64,000 nucleotides of DNA from Verrucomicrobiota bacterium (GTDB lineage: Bacteria; Verrucomicrobiota; Verrucomicrobiia; Opitutales; Opitutaceae): NCBI GenBank assembly GCA_016235555.1, contig JACRKC010000069.1, forward strand, positions 1-64,000, given 5' to 3'. The translations under genes and the position numbers were made by a program. Within the stretch, counting starts at the first letter, position 1, and every line of letters begins with the position of its first letter. Positions 1 to 7,669 of this stretch are shown in pieces. The notes under the pieces were generated by a model that made no database searches, was not told the DNA's origin, and saw only the letters and a program-made list of their open reading frames with translations.

Positions 1-57
1 CCCGCCGACGCTCGGGCAAAAGTCTTGAACCGGCGGGCAGGGACGCCCGCCGTTACC
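1..57. repeat. Edge copy of dispersed palindromic repeat
   Basis: GC-rich inverted repeat cut by the window edge. Its reverse complement closely follows the core of the repeat at about 55983-56038 (GTAACGGCGGGCGTCCC here, GTAGCGGCGGGCGTCCC there, followed in both by a CCGGTTCA/GCGGTTCA stretch and TCGGCGGG). It is therefore another member of the same dispersed family. No coding function is seen in 1-180. Confidence 0.7.
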
Positions 58-120
58 CTACGCCCACTCTCTTTTTCGATGCGCTCTTAGCGCCGCAACA
101 CGGCGGTCTCGTGACATGTA

Positions 121-169
121 GCCGCGAGCGCCAGCGAGTGGTCCGGCGCCACTCGCTGGCGCTCGCGGC
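121..169. repeat. Perfect palindrome, 21-bp arms
   Basis: A perfect inverted repeat: the arm at 121-141 begins GCCGCGAGCGCCAGC, a 7-nt loop follows, and the complementary arm is at 149-169. It lies directly upstream of the DUF433 gene and would form a very stable hairpin. Its sequence differs from the other palindromes in the window. Confidence 0.85.
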
Positions 170-180
170 CACCAGGTTGC

Positions 181-450
181 GTGACATCACGACTTCCCGC
201 CCAACGCGCCACCGGCAAGCCCATCACCTCGCACCGCCACATCATCACGATCGAGCCGGGCAAGCGGAGCGGTAAACCCTGCATTCGAGGCCTGCGCATA
301 ACCGTAACCGACGTGCTGGAATACCTTGCTGGCGGAATGACCATTCTGGAGATTCTCGCCGACTTTCCCGAACTGACGGAAGAGGACATCCGCGCCTGTC
401 TTGCTTTCGCCGCCGACCGTGAGCGGCGGTTGGCCGTCATCGGCGGATGA
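181..450 (+). CDS. DUF433 family protein, probable orphan antitoxin
   Basis: 89 residues. From about residue 20 it shows the DUF433 pattern: IEPGKRSGKPCIRGLRITV, then a helical region with LADFPELTEEDIRACLAFAADRER. DUF433 proteins are small winged-helix-like proteins usually paired with a DUF5615 (PIN-like) toxin, with which they often overlap by ATGA. Here the stop also overlaps an ATG (447-449), but the frame that follows has no DUF5615 features and runs into a palindromic repeat, so the partner looks lost or replaced. The start is GTG at 181; no later start precedes the domain. The antitoxin role is inferred from family knowledge; the fold assignment is fairly secure. Confidence 0.75.
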   Translation: MTSRLPAQRATGKPITSHRHIITIEPGKRSGKPCIRGLRITVTDVLEYLAGGMTILEILADFPELTEEDIRACLAFAADRERRLAVIGG

Positions 451-492
451 AAGAGATTTGGCGAGGGCCAGCTTACAACTCCGCCGCAACCG

Positions 493-582
493 CACGATTT
501 GAACAGGAACGCCGGGAAGATCGGAAAGGGCAGAAACTGAATTCTTCCCGTCCTTCCCGAACTTCCTGTTCAAAAGCTTTGT
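493..582. repeat. Palindromic repeat in the slot of a missing toxin gene
   Basis: Imperfect inverted repeat with arms near 501-519 (GAACAGGAA...CGGGAAG) and 553-571 (CTTCCCG...TTCCTGTTC). It follows 50 bp after the DUF433 stop and fills the gap to the convergent feoB gene. The rest of 451-643 shows no credible gene. Confidence 0.7.
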
Positions 583-643
583 TCGAACTACGCGCTTCTT
601 CGATATTATCATTCAGGCGGAGTCTCACGACTTAAAGCCCCCC

Positions 644-2089
644 TCACCCCACCCACCGCCACACCGTCGCCACGAGGAACGTCAGCGCGAAACCGGCCGC
701 GACCGGGAGTAGCGTCGCCACCGCCGTCCAGCGCGCGCTGCCGGTTTCCTTGTAGATCGTGTAGATCGTCGTGCTGCATGGGTTGTGGAGCAGGCTGAAG
801 AGCATCAGATTCACGCCCGTCAGCACCGTCCAGCCGCCGGCGGTCAAAATGCCTTTCACGGCCTCGTCGGAATCGAGTTCGAACATCACGCCGGCGCCCT
901 CCCCCACGCCGGTGAGTTTCGCCGACAGCACGGTGAGCATCAGCACCGTCGGGATGATGATCTCGTTGGCCGGGATCGCGACGATGTAGGCGAGCAGAAT
1001 CACGCCGTTGAGCCCCAGCGCGAGGCCGAGCGGGTTGAGTCCGTGGATCACGTGCTCCGCGACGCTCGCGCCGCCGACGTGCACATTGGCGCTCAGCCAG
1101 ATCACGGCGCCCGCGGGTAGCGCAAAGACCACCGCGCGCCACAGCACGATCAGCGTGCGATCGATGATCGACGTGTAGAGCGTGCGCCAGAACCGCGGCG
1201 GCCGATACGGCGGCAGCTCCAGGCTGAACGTCGACACCTCGCCGCGCAGCACCGTGCGCGAGAGCAGCCACGAGGTCGCAAACGTCAGCGCCACGCCGAG
1301 CAGCGCCACGCCGACCACGGCCGCGGCCGACACGAAGCCCGCGAGGTGCGCCGGCACGAGCCCGCCGATGAAGAGCGTCGCGACGAGAATTTGCGTGGGC
1401 CAGCGGCCGTTGCAGAGCGCGAAATTGTTCGTGAGGATCGCGATCAGGCGCTCGCGCGGGCTGTCGATGATGCGCGTGGCGACCACGCCGGCCGCGTTGC
1501 AGCCGAAACCCATCATCGTGCTCATGGATTGCTTGCCGTGCGCGCCGGCCTTTTTGAAGAGGTGGTCGAGATTGAACGCCACGCGCGGCAGGTAGCCGAA
1601 ATCCTCCAGCAGCGTGAACATCGGAAAGAAAATCGCCATCGGCGGCAGCATGACGCTGATGACCCACGCCGTCGCCAGATACATGCCGTCGACGAGCACG
1701 CCGCGCAGCCACCACGGAAAGCCGAGCGACGCCGCGGCGTCGCGCAGCCACGGATAGCTTTGCCCGATCAACACGTCGGCGATCATGGCCGAGGGCACGT
1801 TCGCCCCGCTCACCGTCAGCCAGAACATGACCGCGAACAGCGCGAGCATCACGGGAAAGCCCCACACGCGGCTCGTGACGATGCGGTCCAGCGTGCGATC
1901 GAACGTCGGGCGCGCGGCCCGATCCGGCCGCGTCACGGCGCGGTCGGCGATGCGCGCGGCATCGGTGTAGATCGCCTCGACGAGGTGCTCATGCACGTCG
2001 CCGGTGATGCCCTCGCGAAGACGGCGCGCCTCGCGCAGGATGTCGTCGGCGGAGTTGGCGGGAGACGGAAGTGTGATGGCGTCGGCCAT
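644..2089 (-). CDS. feoB: FeoB membrane (permease) polypeptide of a split FeoB
   Basis: 481 residues. The N-terminus (1-70) is cytosolic and helical; from about residue 75 onward there are repeated hydrophobic segments. The conserved FeoB Gate motif appears as GFGCNAAGV at 194-202, and the [25 protein letters not shown] region at 148-172 is typical of the FeoB transmembrane domain. It carries no GTPase motifs; those are on the separate gene immediately upstream. It should form the inner-membrane ferrous iron pore with that protein. It is the last gene of the three-gene feo operon, 14 bp after feoB-N. Regulation is probably by the DtxR-type protein at 4063. Iron is the expected substrate from FeoB family knowledge and from the FeoA-like neighbour; manganese is not excluded. 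Confidence 0.9.
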   Translation of the reverse strand: MADAITLPSPANSADDILREARRLREGITGDVHEHLVEAIYTDAARIADRAVTRPDRAARPTFDRTLDRIVTSRVWGFPVMLALFAVMFWLTVSGANVPSAMIADVLIGQSYPWLRDAAASLGFPWWLRGVLVDGMYLATAWVISVMLPPMAIFFPMFTLLEDFGYLPRVAFNLDHLFKKAGAHGKQSMSTMMGFGCNAAGVVATRIIDSPRERLIAILTNNFALCNGRWPTQILVATLFIGGLVPAHLAGFVSAAAVVGVALLGVALTFATSWLLSRTVLRGEVSTFSLELPPYRPPRFWRTLYTSIIDRTLIVLWRAVVFALPAGAVIWLSANVHVGGASVAEHVIHGLNPLGLALGLNGVILLAYIVAIPANEIIIPTVLMLTVLSAKLTGVGEGAGVMFELDSDEAVKGILTAGGWTVLTGVNLMLFSLLHNPCSTTIYTIYKETGSARWTAVATLLPVAAGFALTFLVATVWRWVG

Positions 2090-2103
2090 GAGCGGGGGCG
2101 GCG

Positions 2104-2928
2104 TCAGGCGGTTTGGGCGACGCGGGCCTCGTTGAGGCGCAGCAGATCGCCGGTGCGCAGCGCGTGGGCGATCTCGTCGTCACCGCCGAGCAGGCGCATC
2201 GCGACCCAGCGCGGATTGGGCACCGCGGGATAGGCCGCGGCGATCTTGGCGCAAAGTTCGTTGAGCGGACCTTTCAAGGCGGCCGGTTCCGTGCTCAGGC
2301 GGTGCGGCCGCGTGGGCCTCGCCCCCGCGGCGACGGCGCTCACGGCTTCGAGCAACGCGGGCAGCCCCTCGCCGCTGCGCGCCGCCGTCGGCACGACCGG
2401 CACGCCGAGGTCGCGCGCGAGCTGGCGGTCGTCGACCGCGATGCCATGGCGTTTCGCCTCGTCGACGAGGTTGAGGCAGAGCACGGCCCGGCCCGTGATC
2501 TCGAGCACCTGCAACACGAGGTTGAGATTGCGTTCGAGGCGCGTGGCGTCGGCGACGACGATCGTCACGTCCGGCTGGCCGAAGAGGATGAAATTGCGCG
2601 CGATTTCCTCGTCGGGACTCGTGGACAGCAGCGAATAGGTGCCGGGCAGGTCGACGAGCTTGAAGCGCTTGCCGGCGTAGTCGAACCCGCCCTCGGCGCG
2701 CGCCACGGTCTTGCCGGGCCAGTTGCCGGTGTGCTGGCGGAGGCCGGTGAGCGAATTGAAGACCGTGCTTTTCCCGGTGTTCGGATTGCCCGCAAGCGCG
2801 ACCACATAGTCCCAGCGCTCCATGTTGAGACCGAGCTTCTTCAGGTTGGCCGAGCGGTAAACCGAGCAACTGGCGCACGCCTCTTTGGGCGCCGCCTGCA
2901 CCGCGGTCGTGGCGGTCGCGGGGTTCAT
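2104..2928 (-). CDS. feoB: FeoB G-protein polypeptide of a split FeoB
   Basis: 274 residues. GTPase motifs are complete: G1 GNPNTGKST at 47-55, a G2-type threonine in [11 protein letters not shown]3 DLPG at 93-96 and G4 NLVD at 153-156. Two cysteines (CASC, 18-21) precede the domain. After about residue 200 a short helical region follows and the protein ends, without the membrane domain found in ordinary one-chain FeoB (about 700-800 residues). It should bind GTP and gate the membrane partner encoded just downstream. The ATG at 2928 overlaps the stop of the FeoA-fusion gene by 4 bp, so translation is coupled. The separation into two chains is seen directly: stop and start codons lie between the halves. 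Confidence 0.92.
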   Translation of the reverse strand: MNPATATTAVQAAPKEACASCSVYRSANLKKLGLNMERWDYVVALAGNPNTGKSTVFNSLTGLRQHTGNWPGKTVARAEGGFDYAGKRFKLVDLPGTYSLLSTSPDEEIARNFILFGQPDVTIVVADATRLERNLNLVLQVLEITGRAVLCLNLVDEAKRHGIAVDDRQLARDLGVPVVPTAARSGEGLPALLEAVSAVAAGARPTRPHRLSTEPAALKGPLNELCAKIAAAYPAVPNPRWVAMRLLGGDDEIAHALRTGDLLRLNEARVAQTA

Positions 2929-3992
2929 GCGACGGCCCTCTCCAGGGCGGTGGTGCGGATGTGCGCCGCCTGCTCCCGACGCAGGGCGATCACCGCGCCG
3001 CGCACCCGATACGCGGTCGGATCGCCGTTGGGGCTCTTGAGTTCGACCACCACCTCGGTGCCCGGCACGAAACCCAGATCCAGCAGCCGCCGCCGCTCCG
3101 CGCCGCGGCAACCCGGTGCCAGTCCGGCCACGCGGGCGGACGCGCCCTCGGGCAGCACGGCGAGCGGCACGCCTCCGGTGCCGCGGGCGGAGGCCCCGGC
3201 CGGGCGCACGACGACCGTCACGTTGTTCGCCAGCATCGAATTCAATTCCACCTCGCCGAGGTCGGCGACCTGTAGCCGCACCCCCTCCGGCGATTTCACC
3301 CGCACCTCGGCACTCATCCCGGGTTGCAGGCCAAGGGCGCGCAGCTTCCGGTAGACCGCTTCCGGCTCATCCTCGACATGGACGACGTCCACATGCGCCC
3401 CCGCCTCCACATCCGTGAGCAGGCGGCCGCGATCCGCCGCCAGTCCCTCGCCCTCGGCCGGGATCGCATCACCATGCGGATCGTGCAACGGATGTCCCAG
3501 CTTCGCGGCGAGCGCTTCGGTCTGCGCCTGCGTGAGCAGGTGCTCCTGCCGCTCCGCCCGGCGGTGCCACTCCGCTTCGCCGAGCCCGGTCTGGTCCGCC
3601 AGAAAACTTTCCCACAACCGGTGCGCCCGCACCACGTGCTGCGCCAACTCGCGTCCAGCCGGGCGGAGCCGCGGGGCCCCACCCTCGAAACTGAGCAAAC
3701 CGCCGCGTTCGAGCTCGGCGAGCACGCCGGCGGCCCGATCCTCGCCGACCTTGAGCACGCCCGCGACGCTCGCGACCGACGCGCTCCGACCATTCACCTC
3801 GGACTTCAGGATGTGCTTGAGCGCGTCCTCCTGGCGTGTGCGCACCGCCAGCCGGCGGGCGGAACGCCACCGCGCCACCAATCCCCGCCGGGGCCAGAAA
3901 ATCGCCGCCAGCAGCAGGCCGCCCAGCACCCACGCCAGCACACCACCCGGCAGGGACCCGGCGGACGAAAGGGAGGAAAGGACGGACGACAT
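2925..3992 (-). CDS. Membrane-anchored DtxR-like / FeoA fusion protein
   Basis: 355 residues in an unusual order. Residues 15-34 form one hydrophobic helix. Residues 50-115 resemble a DtxR winged helix. Residues 118-178 match the DtxR dimerisation/metal region (HRLWESFL ... EWHRRAERQEHLL ... LGHPLHDPHGDAIP). About 190-265 and 277-346 are two FeoA-type SH3-like domains (PGMSAEV, PGTEVVVELKS). Ordinary FeoA is a free protein of about 75-85 residues. As first gene of the feo operon it probably supplies FeoA function to FeoB at the membrane, perhaps as a metal sensor. DNA binding by a tethered protein is possible but unproven. The gene shares a 70-bp divergent region with the soluble DtxR regulator. 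Confidence 0.8.
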   Translation of the reverse strand: MSSVLSSLSSAGSLPGGVLAWVLGGLLLAAIFWPRRGLVARWRSARRLAVRTRQEDALKHILKSEVNGRSASVASVAGVLKVGEDRAAGVLAELERGGLLSFEGGAPRLRPAGRELAQHVVRAHRLWESFLADQTGLGEAEWHRRAERQEHLLTQAQTEALAAKLGHPLHDPHGDAIPAEGEGLAADRGRLLTDVEAGAHVDVVHVEDEPEAVYRKLRALGLQPGMSAEVRVKSPEGVRLQVADLGEVELNSMLANNVTVVVRPAGASARGTGGVPLAVLPEGASARVAGLAPGCRGAERRRLLDLGFVPGTEVVVELKSPNGDPTAYRVRGAVIALRREQAAHIRTTALERAVA

Positions 3993-4020
3993 GGCGCGGT
4001 GGCCCGAACGGATGCCGCGT

Positions 4021-4040
4021 TATTTTGATTAGTCAAAATA
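4021..4040. promoter_or_regulatory. Putative DtxR/MntR-type operator between divergent genes
   Basis: Perfect palindrome TATTTTGATTAGTCAAAATA: 8-bp arms around TTAG. It is AT-rich in very GC-rich surroundings and lies 28 bp upstream of the feo operon start and 22 bp upstream of the DtxR-family gene. Position and symmetry suit metal-dependent repression of both promoters by the product of 4063-4746. The binding itself is inferred. Confidence 0.7.
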
Positions 4041-4062
4041 AATCTTTAGTTGCCTCAAATCC

Positions 4063-4746
4063 ATGACTCACTACCGCTCTGCCATGGCGAGCAGCACCGT
4101 TGAAGACTACCTGAAGCAAATCCTGCTGCTTTCCGCGGCCGGCGACGAACTCGTGTCGATGGGCGACCTCGCCACCGCGCTCGATGTCGTGCCCGGCACC
4201 GCGACCACCATGGTGAAGGCGCTCGCCGCCGAAGGCCTCGTCACCCACCGGCCGCGTTACGGCGTGAACCTCACCGCCGAGGGCCGCCGCGTCGCCCTCG
4301 GGGTGATCCGCCGCCACCGCCTCATCGAAACGTTTCTGGTCAACGTGCTCAAAATGGACTGGACCGAAGTCCACGCGGAAGCGGAGCTGCTGGAGCATGC
4401 GATTTCCGACACCGTGCTCGACCGGCTCGACGCCCTGCTGGGCCATCCGGCCGCGGATCCGCACGGGGATCCGATTCCCACGCGCCACGGCAAGGTGGAC
4501 GCACAGGTCTACGCCACGCTCGCCACGTGCCTCCTCGAGAAACCGCTGCGCATCGTGCGGATTGTCGATCAGTCGCCCCAGTTTCTCGAATTTGCCGAGC
4601 AGAGCGGACTGCGGCCCGGGGAGCTGCTGCGCGTGACCGACCGGAATCTCGCCGCCGGCCTCGTGACCGTGCGGAAAGGCCCGGCCCGCGCCGTCACCCT
4701 CGGCCTCGCCGCCGCCGGTCATATCCTCGTTGCGCCGGAGCGGTGA
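4063..4746 (+). CDS. DtxR/MntR family metal-dependent transcriptional regulator
   Basis: 227 residues with the full DtxR layout. An N-terminal winged helix occupies about 8-75 (EDYLKQILLL ... GTATTMVKALAAEGLV). A dimerisation/metal domain follows at about 80-145 (HRLIETFL, EVHAEAELLEHAISD, LGHPAADPHGDPIP), and a C-terminal FeoA/SH3-like domain fills about 150-225. Such proteins bind Fe(II) or Mn(II) and repress metal uptake genes. It is divergent from the feo operon, with a perfect palindrome in the gap, so autoregulation and feo repression are likely. An alternative start is the ATG at 4084 (MASSTVEDYL), which fits the usual family N-terminus. Whether the metal is iron or manganese cannot be told from sequence. 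Confidence 0.9.
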   Translation: MTHYRSAMASSTVEDYLKQILLLSAAGDELVSMGDLATALDVVPGTATTMVKALAAEGLVTHRPRYGVNLTAEGRRVALGVIRRHRLIETFLVNVLKMDWTEVHAEAELLEHAISDTVLDRLDALLGHPAADPHGDPIPTRHGKVDAQVYATLATCLLEKPLRIVRIVDQSPQFLEFAEQSGLRPGELLRVTDRNLAAGLVTVRKGPARAVTLGLAAAGHILVAPER

Positions 4747-4801
4747 GTCGGGCTCGCTCTCGGTTTCTTCAACTGCGGCGCCACCACGCGCACCTCCCGG
4801 C

Positions 4802-5608
4802 ATGAACCCACTTTCCCGTCTCGTCCTGGTCCTGACCTTGGTCATCGCGCCCTGTCGCCTCGCCGCCGCCGAGGCCAAGGCCGAACTCGAGGCCCTGGTC
4901 TCCCAGCTGCAGGGCCACCTGCGCGACGCCCCGCCCACGCCCACGCTCACAGCCGATTTCCTGGCCAAGCTCGACCGGCTGCTGGCCTCTCATCACGGCG
5001 AGACCAGCGACGATGTCGCGCAGATCCTCTTCACCAAGGCCCTCGTCCATATCGAACTCCTGCAGGACGAAGCGGGGTGCATCGCCACGCTCAAGCAGCT
5101 CAAGACCGACTTCCCCAAGAGCACCCAGGCGGCCCGCGTCGACGGTCTGATCGCGATGCTCGAAAAGCAGCTCGCCCTCGCCGTCGGCAAAATCTTCCCC
5201 CATTTCGATGAGAAGGACCTCGACGGTCGCGCCCTCTCGGTGGCGGGTCTGCGGGGTAAGGTGGTCCTCATCGATTTCTGGGCCACGTGGTGCGGCCCGT
5301 GCGTCGCCGAGCTCCCAAACGTCGTCGCCGCCTACAAAAAATTTCACGCCCGCGGCTTCGAGGTCATCGGCATCTCGCTCGACCGGGCCGACTCCCGTCA
5401 GAAGCTGGTCGAGTTCATGCAACAAAACGACATGCCGTGGCCCCAGTATTACGACGGTCTGCATTGGGAGAACAAACTCTCCCGCCGCTACGGCATCAGC
5501 AGCATCCCCGCCACCTTCCTGCTCGATCGCGAGGGCCGCATTGTCGCGAAAAACCTCCGCGGCGAGGAACTCGGCGCGCAACTCGCGACGCTGCTGCCGG
5601 AGAAATAG
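4802..5608 (+). CDS. Secreted TlpA-like thioredoxin-fold protein
   Basis: 268 residues. Residues 1-23 form a signal peptide. An alpha-helical region at about 25-125 has TPR-like spacing, and a C-terminal AhpC/TSA-TlpA domain follows with WATWCGPC (active-site CGPC at 164-167) and the cis-proline region SSIPATFLLDREG. TlpA/ResA-type proteins reduce or isomerise disulfides outside the cytoplasm, for example during cytochrome c maturation; no cytochrome genes are nearby, so the target is unknown. The ATG at 4802 was chosen over an in-frame ATG at 4730 because it places the signal peptide at the N-terminus and avoids overlap with the regulator gene. Confidence 0.85.
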   Translation: MNPLSRLVLVLTLVIAPCRLAAAEAKAELEALVSQLQGHLRDAPPTPTLTADFLAKLDRLLASHHGETSDDVAQILFTKALVHIELLQDEAGCIATLKQLKTDFPKSTQAARVDGLIAMLEKQLALAVGKIFPHFDEKDLDGRALSVAGLRGKVVLIDFWATWCGPCVAELPNVVAAYKKFHARGFEVIGISLDRADSRQKLVEFMQQNDMPWPQYYDGLHWENKLSRRYGISSIPATFLLDREGRIVAKNLRGEELGAQLATLLPEK

Positions 5609-5668
5609 ACCCGGCGTGCTTCCAACCTGAAGGGTATCCTTGACTTGGTGCCGCGACTGCCGGGAGTC

Positions 5669-5736
5669 GGGCAGGTCTGTGACCTGCCCCGCGAAGACTC
5701 AAAGCCTGAATGGGCAGATCGCTGGGCGCCTGCCCC
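5669..5736. repeat. Palindromic repeats GGGCAGGTC/GACCTGCCC
   Basis: Two short palindromes in the 341-bp gap between the thioredoxin gene and the tRNA. 5669-5689 is a perfect hairpin with 9-bp arms; a degenerate partner lies at 5712-5736 (GGGCAGATCGC...GGCGCCTGCCCC). The same core recurs at 47828-47848. The remaining gap to 5949 shows no gene. Confidence 0.75.
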
Positions 5737-5949
5737 ACCGCGGAGCCAAGCCCATTCCATCGCTGGGGATGATCGCACAGGCTGAGGACATGATACCGAA
5801 CTGCTCGGTCGGCAGGGCGAATGGGTCCGGCTTTGGCCTATCGCTACCTTTTGCAACGGCTCGTCGGCCGGTGTGGCGTGCGGCGCGGTGAGTGGGCGTT
5901 GCGTGATCCCGACTTTACCGCGAGCCGTAACTTACCTCTGAAGCCCGAA

Positions 5950-6024
5950 TGGTGCGAGTGCCGGGAGTCGAACCCGGATCAATGGCTTCGGAGGCCACTA
6001 CACTATCCATTGTGCTACACTCGC
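5950..6024 (-). tRNA. tRNA-Arg (anticodon CCG)
   Basis: The minus strand folds as a cloverleaf. The acceptor stem pairs GCGAGTG with CACTCGC. The D-arm is TAGCACAATGGATAGTGTAG. The anticodon stem GTGGC/GCCAT carries the loop CTCCGAA, giving anticodon CCG. The T-arm is CCGGG TTCGACT CCCGG. A discriminator A and encoded CCA follow. Length is 75 nt including CCA. Confidence 0.97.
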
Positions 6025-6089
6025 GGTGCGCGAAATAAAGGGCCGCGAGTATGCAAGCGTCAAGCCCGCCGCGCCCAGAGGAGCCGCAG

Positions 6090-6713
6090 CTACTCTGACC
6101 GCTTCATATGGCGATGCACGAAAGCCCAGTAGATCGCGCCAAGCACCGCAAGGGCGCCGACCAGCCAGAGCGCCACCCGGTGAAGCTCGCCTTTCATGAG
6201 TTTTTCGTCCTGCCCGGCCTCCAGTCCCACCCAGCAAAGCACGGCACACCAGAGCCCCGACCCAATCAGCGTGTAGGCCGAGAATTTGCCGAAGGGCATG
6301 CGAACGATCCCGGCCGGGATGCCGATCAGGTGGCGCACCACCGGAAGGAGACGGGAAGCGAAAATGCCAAAACTTCCGAATTGGGCCGCCCAGCGTTCCG
6401 CTTTCTCCACTTTTTCGGCGGAGACCAGGAAATATTTTCCGTAGCGCATCACGAGGGGCCGCCCCGCCCACCGCGAAACCCAATACATCGCGGTGGCCCC
6501 CACCCACGAACCGATCGCCCCCGCAACGACGATGCCGGCCAGCGACATGTTGCCCTTCTGGTGCGCGATGATCGCCGCCGGTGGGATGATTAACTCGCTC
6601 GGCAACGGCACGACCGTGCTCTCCATCGCCATGAGCAGGGCCACGAGCCAGTAACCACCCGCGTCGAGGGACTGGCTATACCAGTCGAACAAGCCCTTGA
6701 AGAGGTCGTGCAT
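6090..6713 (-). CDS. DedA family integral membrane protein
   Basis: 207 residues with the SNARE-associated/DedA pattern: MAMESTVVPLPSELIIPPAA in the first third, then GAIGSWVGATAMYWVSRWAGRP, the conserved FASRLLPVVRHLIGIPAG (arginines near 125 and 132) and two C-terminal membrane helices. DedA proteins are inner-membrane transporters/scramblases linked to undecaprenyl-phosphate or phospholipid recycling and envelope integrity. The specific lipid is unknown here. The start at 6713 (MHDLFKGL) is preferred: extending to 6770 would run back through the transcription terminator of the preceding gene. It ends 66 bp before the tRNA-Arg gene. Confidence 0.9.
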   Translation of the reverse strand: MHDLFKGLFDWYSQSLDAGGYWLVALLMAMESTVVPLPSELIIPPAAIIAHQKGNMSLAGIVVAGAIGSWVGATAMYWVSRWAGRPLVMRYGKYFLVSAEKVEKAERWAAQFGSFGIFASRLLPVVRHLIGIPAGIVRMPFGKFSAYTLIGSGLWCAVLCWVGLEAGQDEKLMKGELHRVALWLVGALAVLGAIYWAFVHRHMKRSE

Positions 6714-6720
6714 GGAGGGG

Positions 6721-6755
6721 AAAACAAAAAAGGCAGGCAGTGCGGACTGCCTGCC
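6721..6755 (-). terminator. Rho-independent terminator after the small basic protein gene
   Basis: On the minus strand GGCAGGCAG and CTGCCTGCC (6732-6740 and 6747-6755) form a 9-bp stem, followed by TTTTTTGTTTT. It lies 22 bp downstream of the stop at 6777. Confidence 0.88.
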
Positions 6756-6776
6756 AGGGTGAAAAAACAATCCGAA

Positions 6777-6932
6777 TCAGACGTCCGGCTTGGTCTTGCG
6801 CAGGCCCTGCACGCGGTCACCGGCTTTCCACTGGCCGCGTTTCTTCAGGAGATCAACGCGCTCGAAGCGCTTGAGGACGTTGCGTTTGATGACGAGGCCG
6901 GAGGTGCCTTGGAGGCTTTTGTGCTGTGACAT
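6777..6932 (-). CDS. Chlamydiae/Verrucomicrobia-type small basic protein
   Basis: 51 residues, beginning MSQHKSLQGTSGLVIKRNV and ending GLRKTKPDV; about a quarter of residues are Lys or Arg. Length and the pattern SLxGTSGLVIKRNVLKRFERVDLLKKRG fit the small basic protein family known from Chlamydiae and Verrucomicrobia, which has ribosomal-protein-like character but no assigned function. The gene has its own strong terminator, as expected for an abundant small product. It is too short to be called reliably by length alone; the terminator and the family pattern support it. No clear Shine-Dalgarno sequence precedes the ATG at 6932. Confidence 0.85.
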   Translation of the reverse strand: MSQHKSLQGTSGLVIKRNVLKRFERVDLLKKRGQWKAGDRVQGLRKTKPDV

Positions 6933-6960
6933 GGCTTTGAAAAGTGACGCGGTTGACGGG

Positions 6961-7281
6961 TTAAAGGGGCGGAGAGTGAACGGTGCCGTTCGCCCATGAC
7001 AAGTATTTTTCTCCCACGTGCGCCGCTCGGACGACGACCCACTCAGGCGTGTCGTAGGGATGGGCGGTCAGGACGTATTTTTGGAGGGGTTCGAGCTGGG
7101 AGGCGGTCAGCTTGATGCAGAGCCGGAACTCCTCGGCCCGCTCGCACCTTCCCTCCCAGCGGAAGTGCGAGACGATGGGGCCGTCGATCTGCACACAGGC
7201 TGCCAGTCCCCCGGCAACAATCTCGGTGGCAAGGCGATCGGCTTCGGCCGCGGTCCCCACGGTGGTCCACGCGATGAGCAT
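6961..7281 (-). CDS. cutA: CutA1 divalent-cation tolerance family protein
   Basis: 106 residues, the usual size for CutA1. Family pattern: MLIAWTTVG near the N-terminus, GGLAACVQIDGPIVSHFRWEG with the conserved cysteine, then EFRLCIKL and HPYDTPEWVV. CutA1 forms very stable trimers with a ferredoxin-like fold and is linked to copper/divalent metal tolerance, though its biochemical role is unclear. The ATG at 7281 was chosen because the family begins with this strand; an in-frame start further upstream would overlap the divergent rpoZ region. It lies 28 bp upstream of the small basic protein gene on the same strand. Confidence 0.93.
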   Translation of the reverse strand: MLIAWTTVGTAAEADRLATEIVAGGLAACVQIDGPIVSHFRWEGRCERAEEFRLCIKLTASQLEPLQKYVLTAHPYDTPEWVVVRAAHVGEKYLSWANGTVHSPPL

Positions 7282-7396
7282 GGTCCGAGGGTTCCTCGTC
7301 GGGGCGGGCGGGCGCAAGCTGGTAAATTCACCATTGACGGGTCTCGACTGCCGCTGTCTCCTCACCGGTTTTTCAACACCACCATTCGCCCAAGCC

Positions 7397-7597
7397 ATGC
7401 GCGACGACTACATCAAAGACGCCCTGAAGACGATCCCGGACCCGAATATCCTGATCAACGTGGTTTCCCGCCGCGTCAAACAGCTCAAACGTGGCAATCG
7501 CCCCTTGGTGGAGTCGCTCGAAAAGCTCTCCCCCGAGGACACCGCGCTCCGCGAGATCATCGAAGGCAAGATCAGCCACGAACTGGGCGCGAACTGA
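7397..7597 (+). CDS. rpoZ: DNA-directed RNA polymerase omega subunit
   Basis: 66 residues, typical for omega. Features: MRDDYIKDAL near the N-terminus, then INVVSRRVKQLKRGNRPLVE (the conserved region that contacts beta-prime) and KLSPEDTALREIIEGKISHE. Omega is a chaperone-like subunit of RNA polymerase. An apparent N-terminal extension to 7112 is only open frame. The gene is followed by its own terminator and then smpB. Confidence 0.93.
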   Translation: MRDDYIKDALKTIPDPNILINVVSRRVKQLKRGNRPLVESLEKLSPEDTALREIIEGKISHELGAN

Positions 7598-7618
7598 GCG
7601 TCGCACAGTCTTGCATTC

Positions 7619-7649
7619 GGCGGCGCTGCTTGTCGGTGCCGCCTTTTTT
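7619..7649 (+). terminator. Rho-independent terminator after rpoZ
   Basis: GGCGGC (7619-7624) pairs with GCCGCC (7638-7643) and is followed directly by six T residues. It lies 21 bp after the rpoZ stop. Confidence 0.88.
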
Positions 7650-7669
7650 GTCTACTGACATCGGCCGTC

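Noticed and set aside
447-635. A 62-residue frame overlapping the DUF433 stop as the toxin partner
   Set aside because: It has no DUF5615/PIN features and is largely translated from a palindromic repeat.
6713-6770. N-terminal extension of the DedA protein to 6770
   Set aside because: The extra codons run through the Rho-independent terminator of the preceding gene and give a non-family N-terminus.
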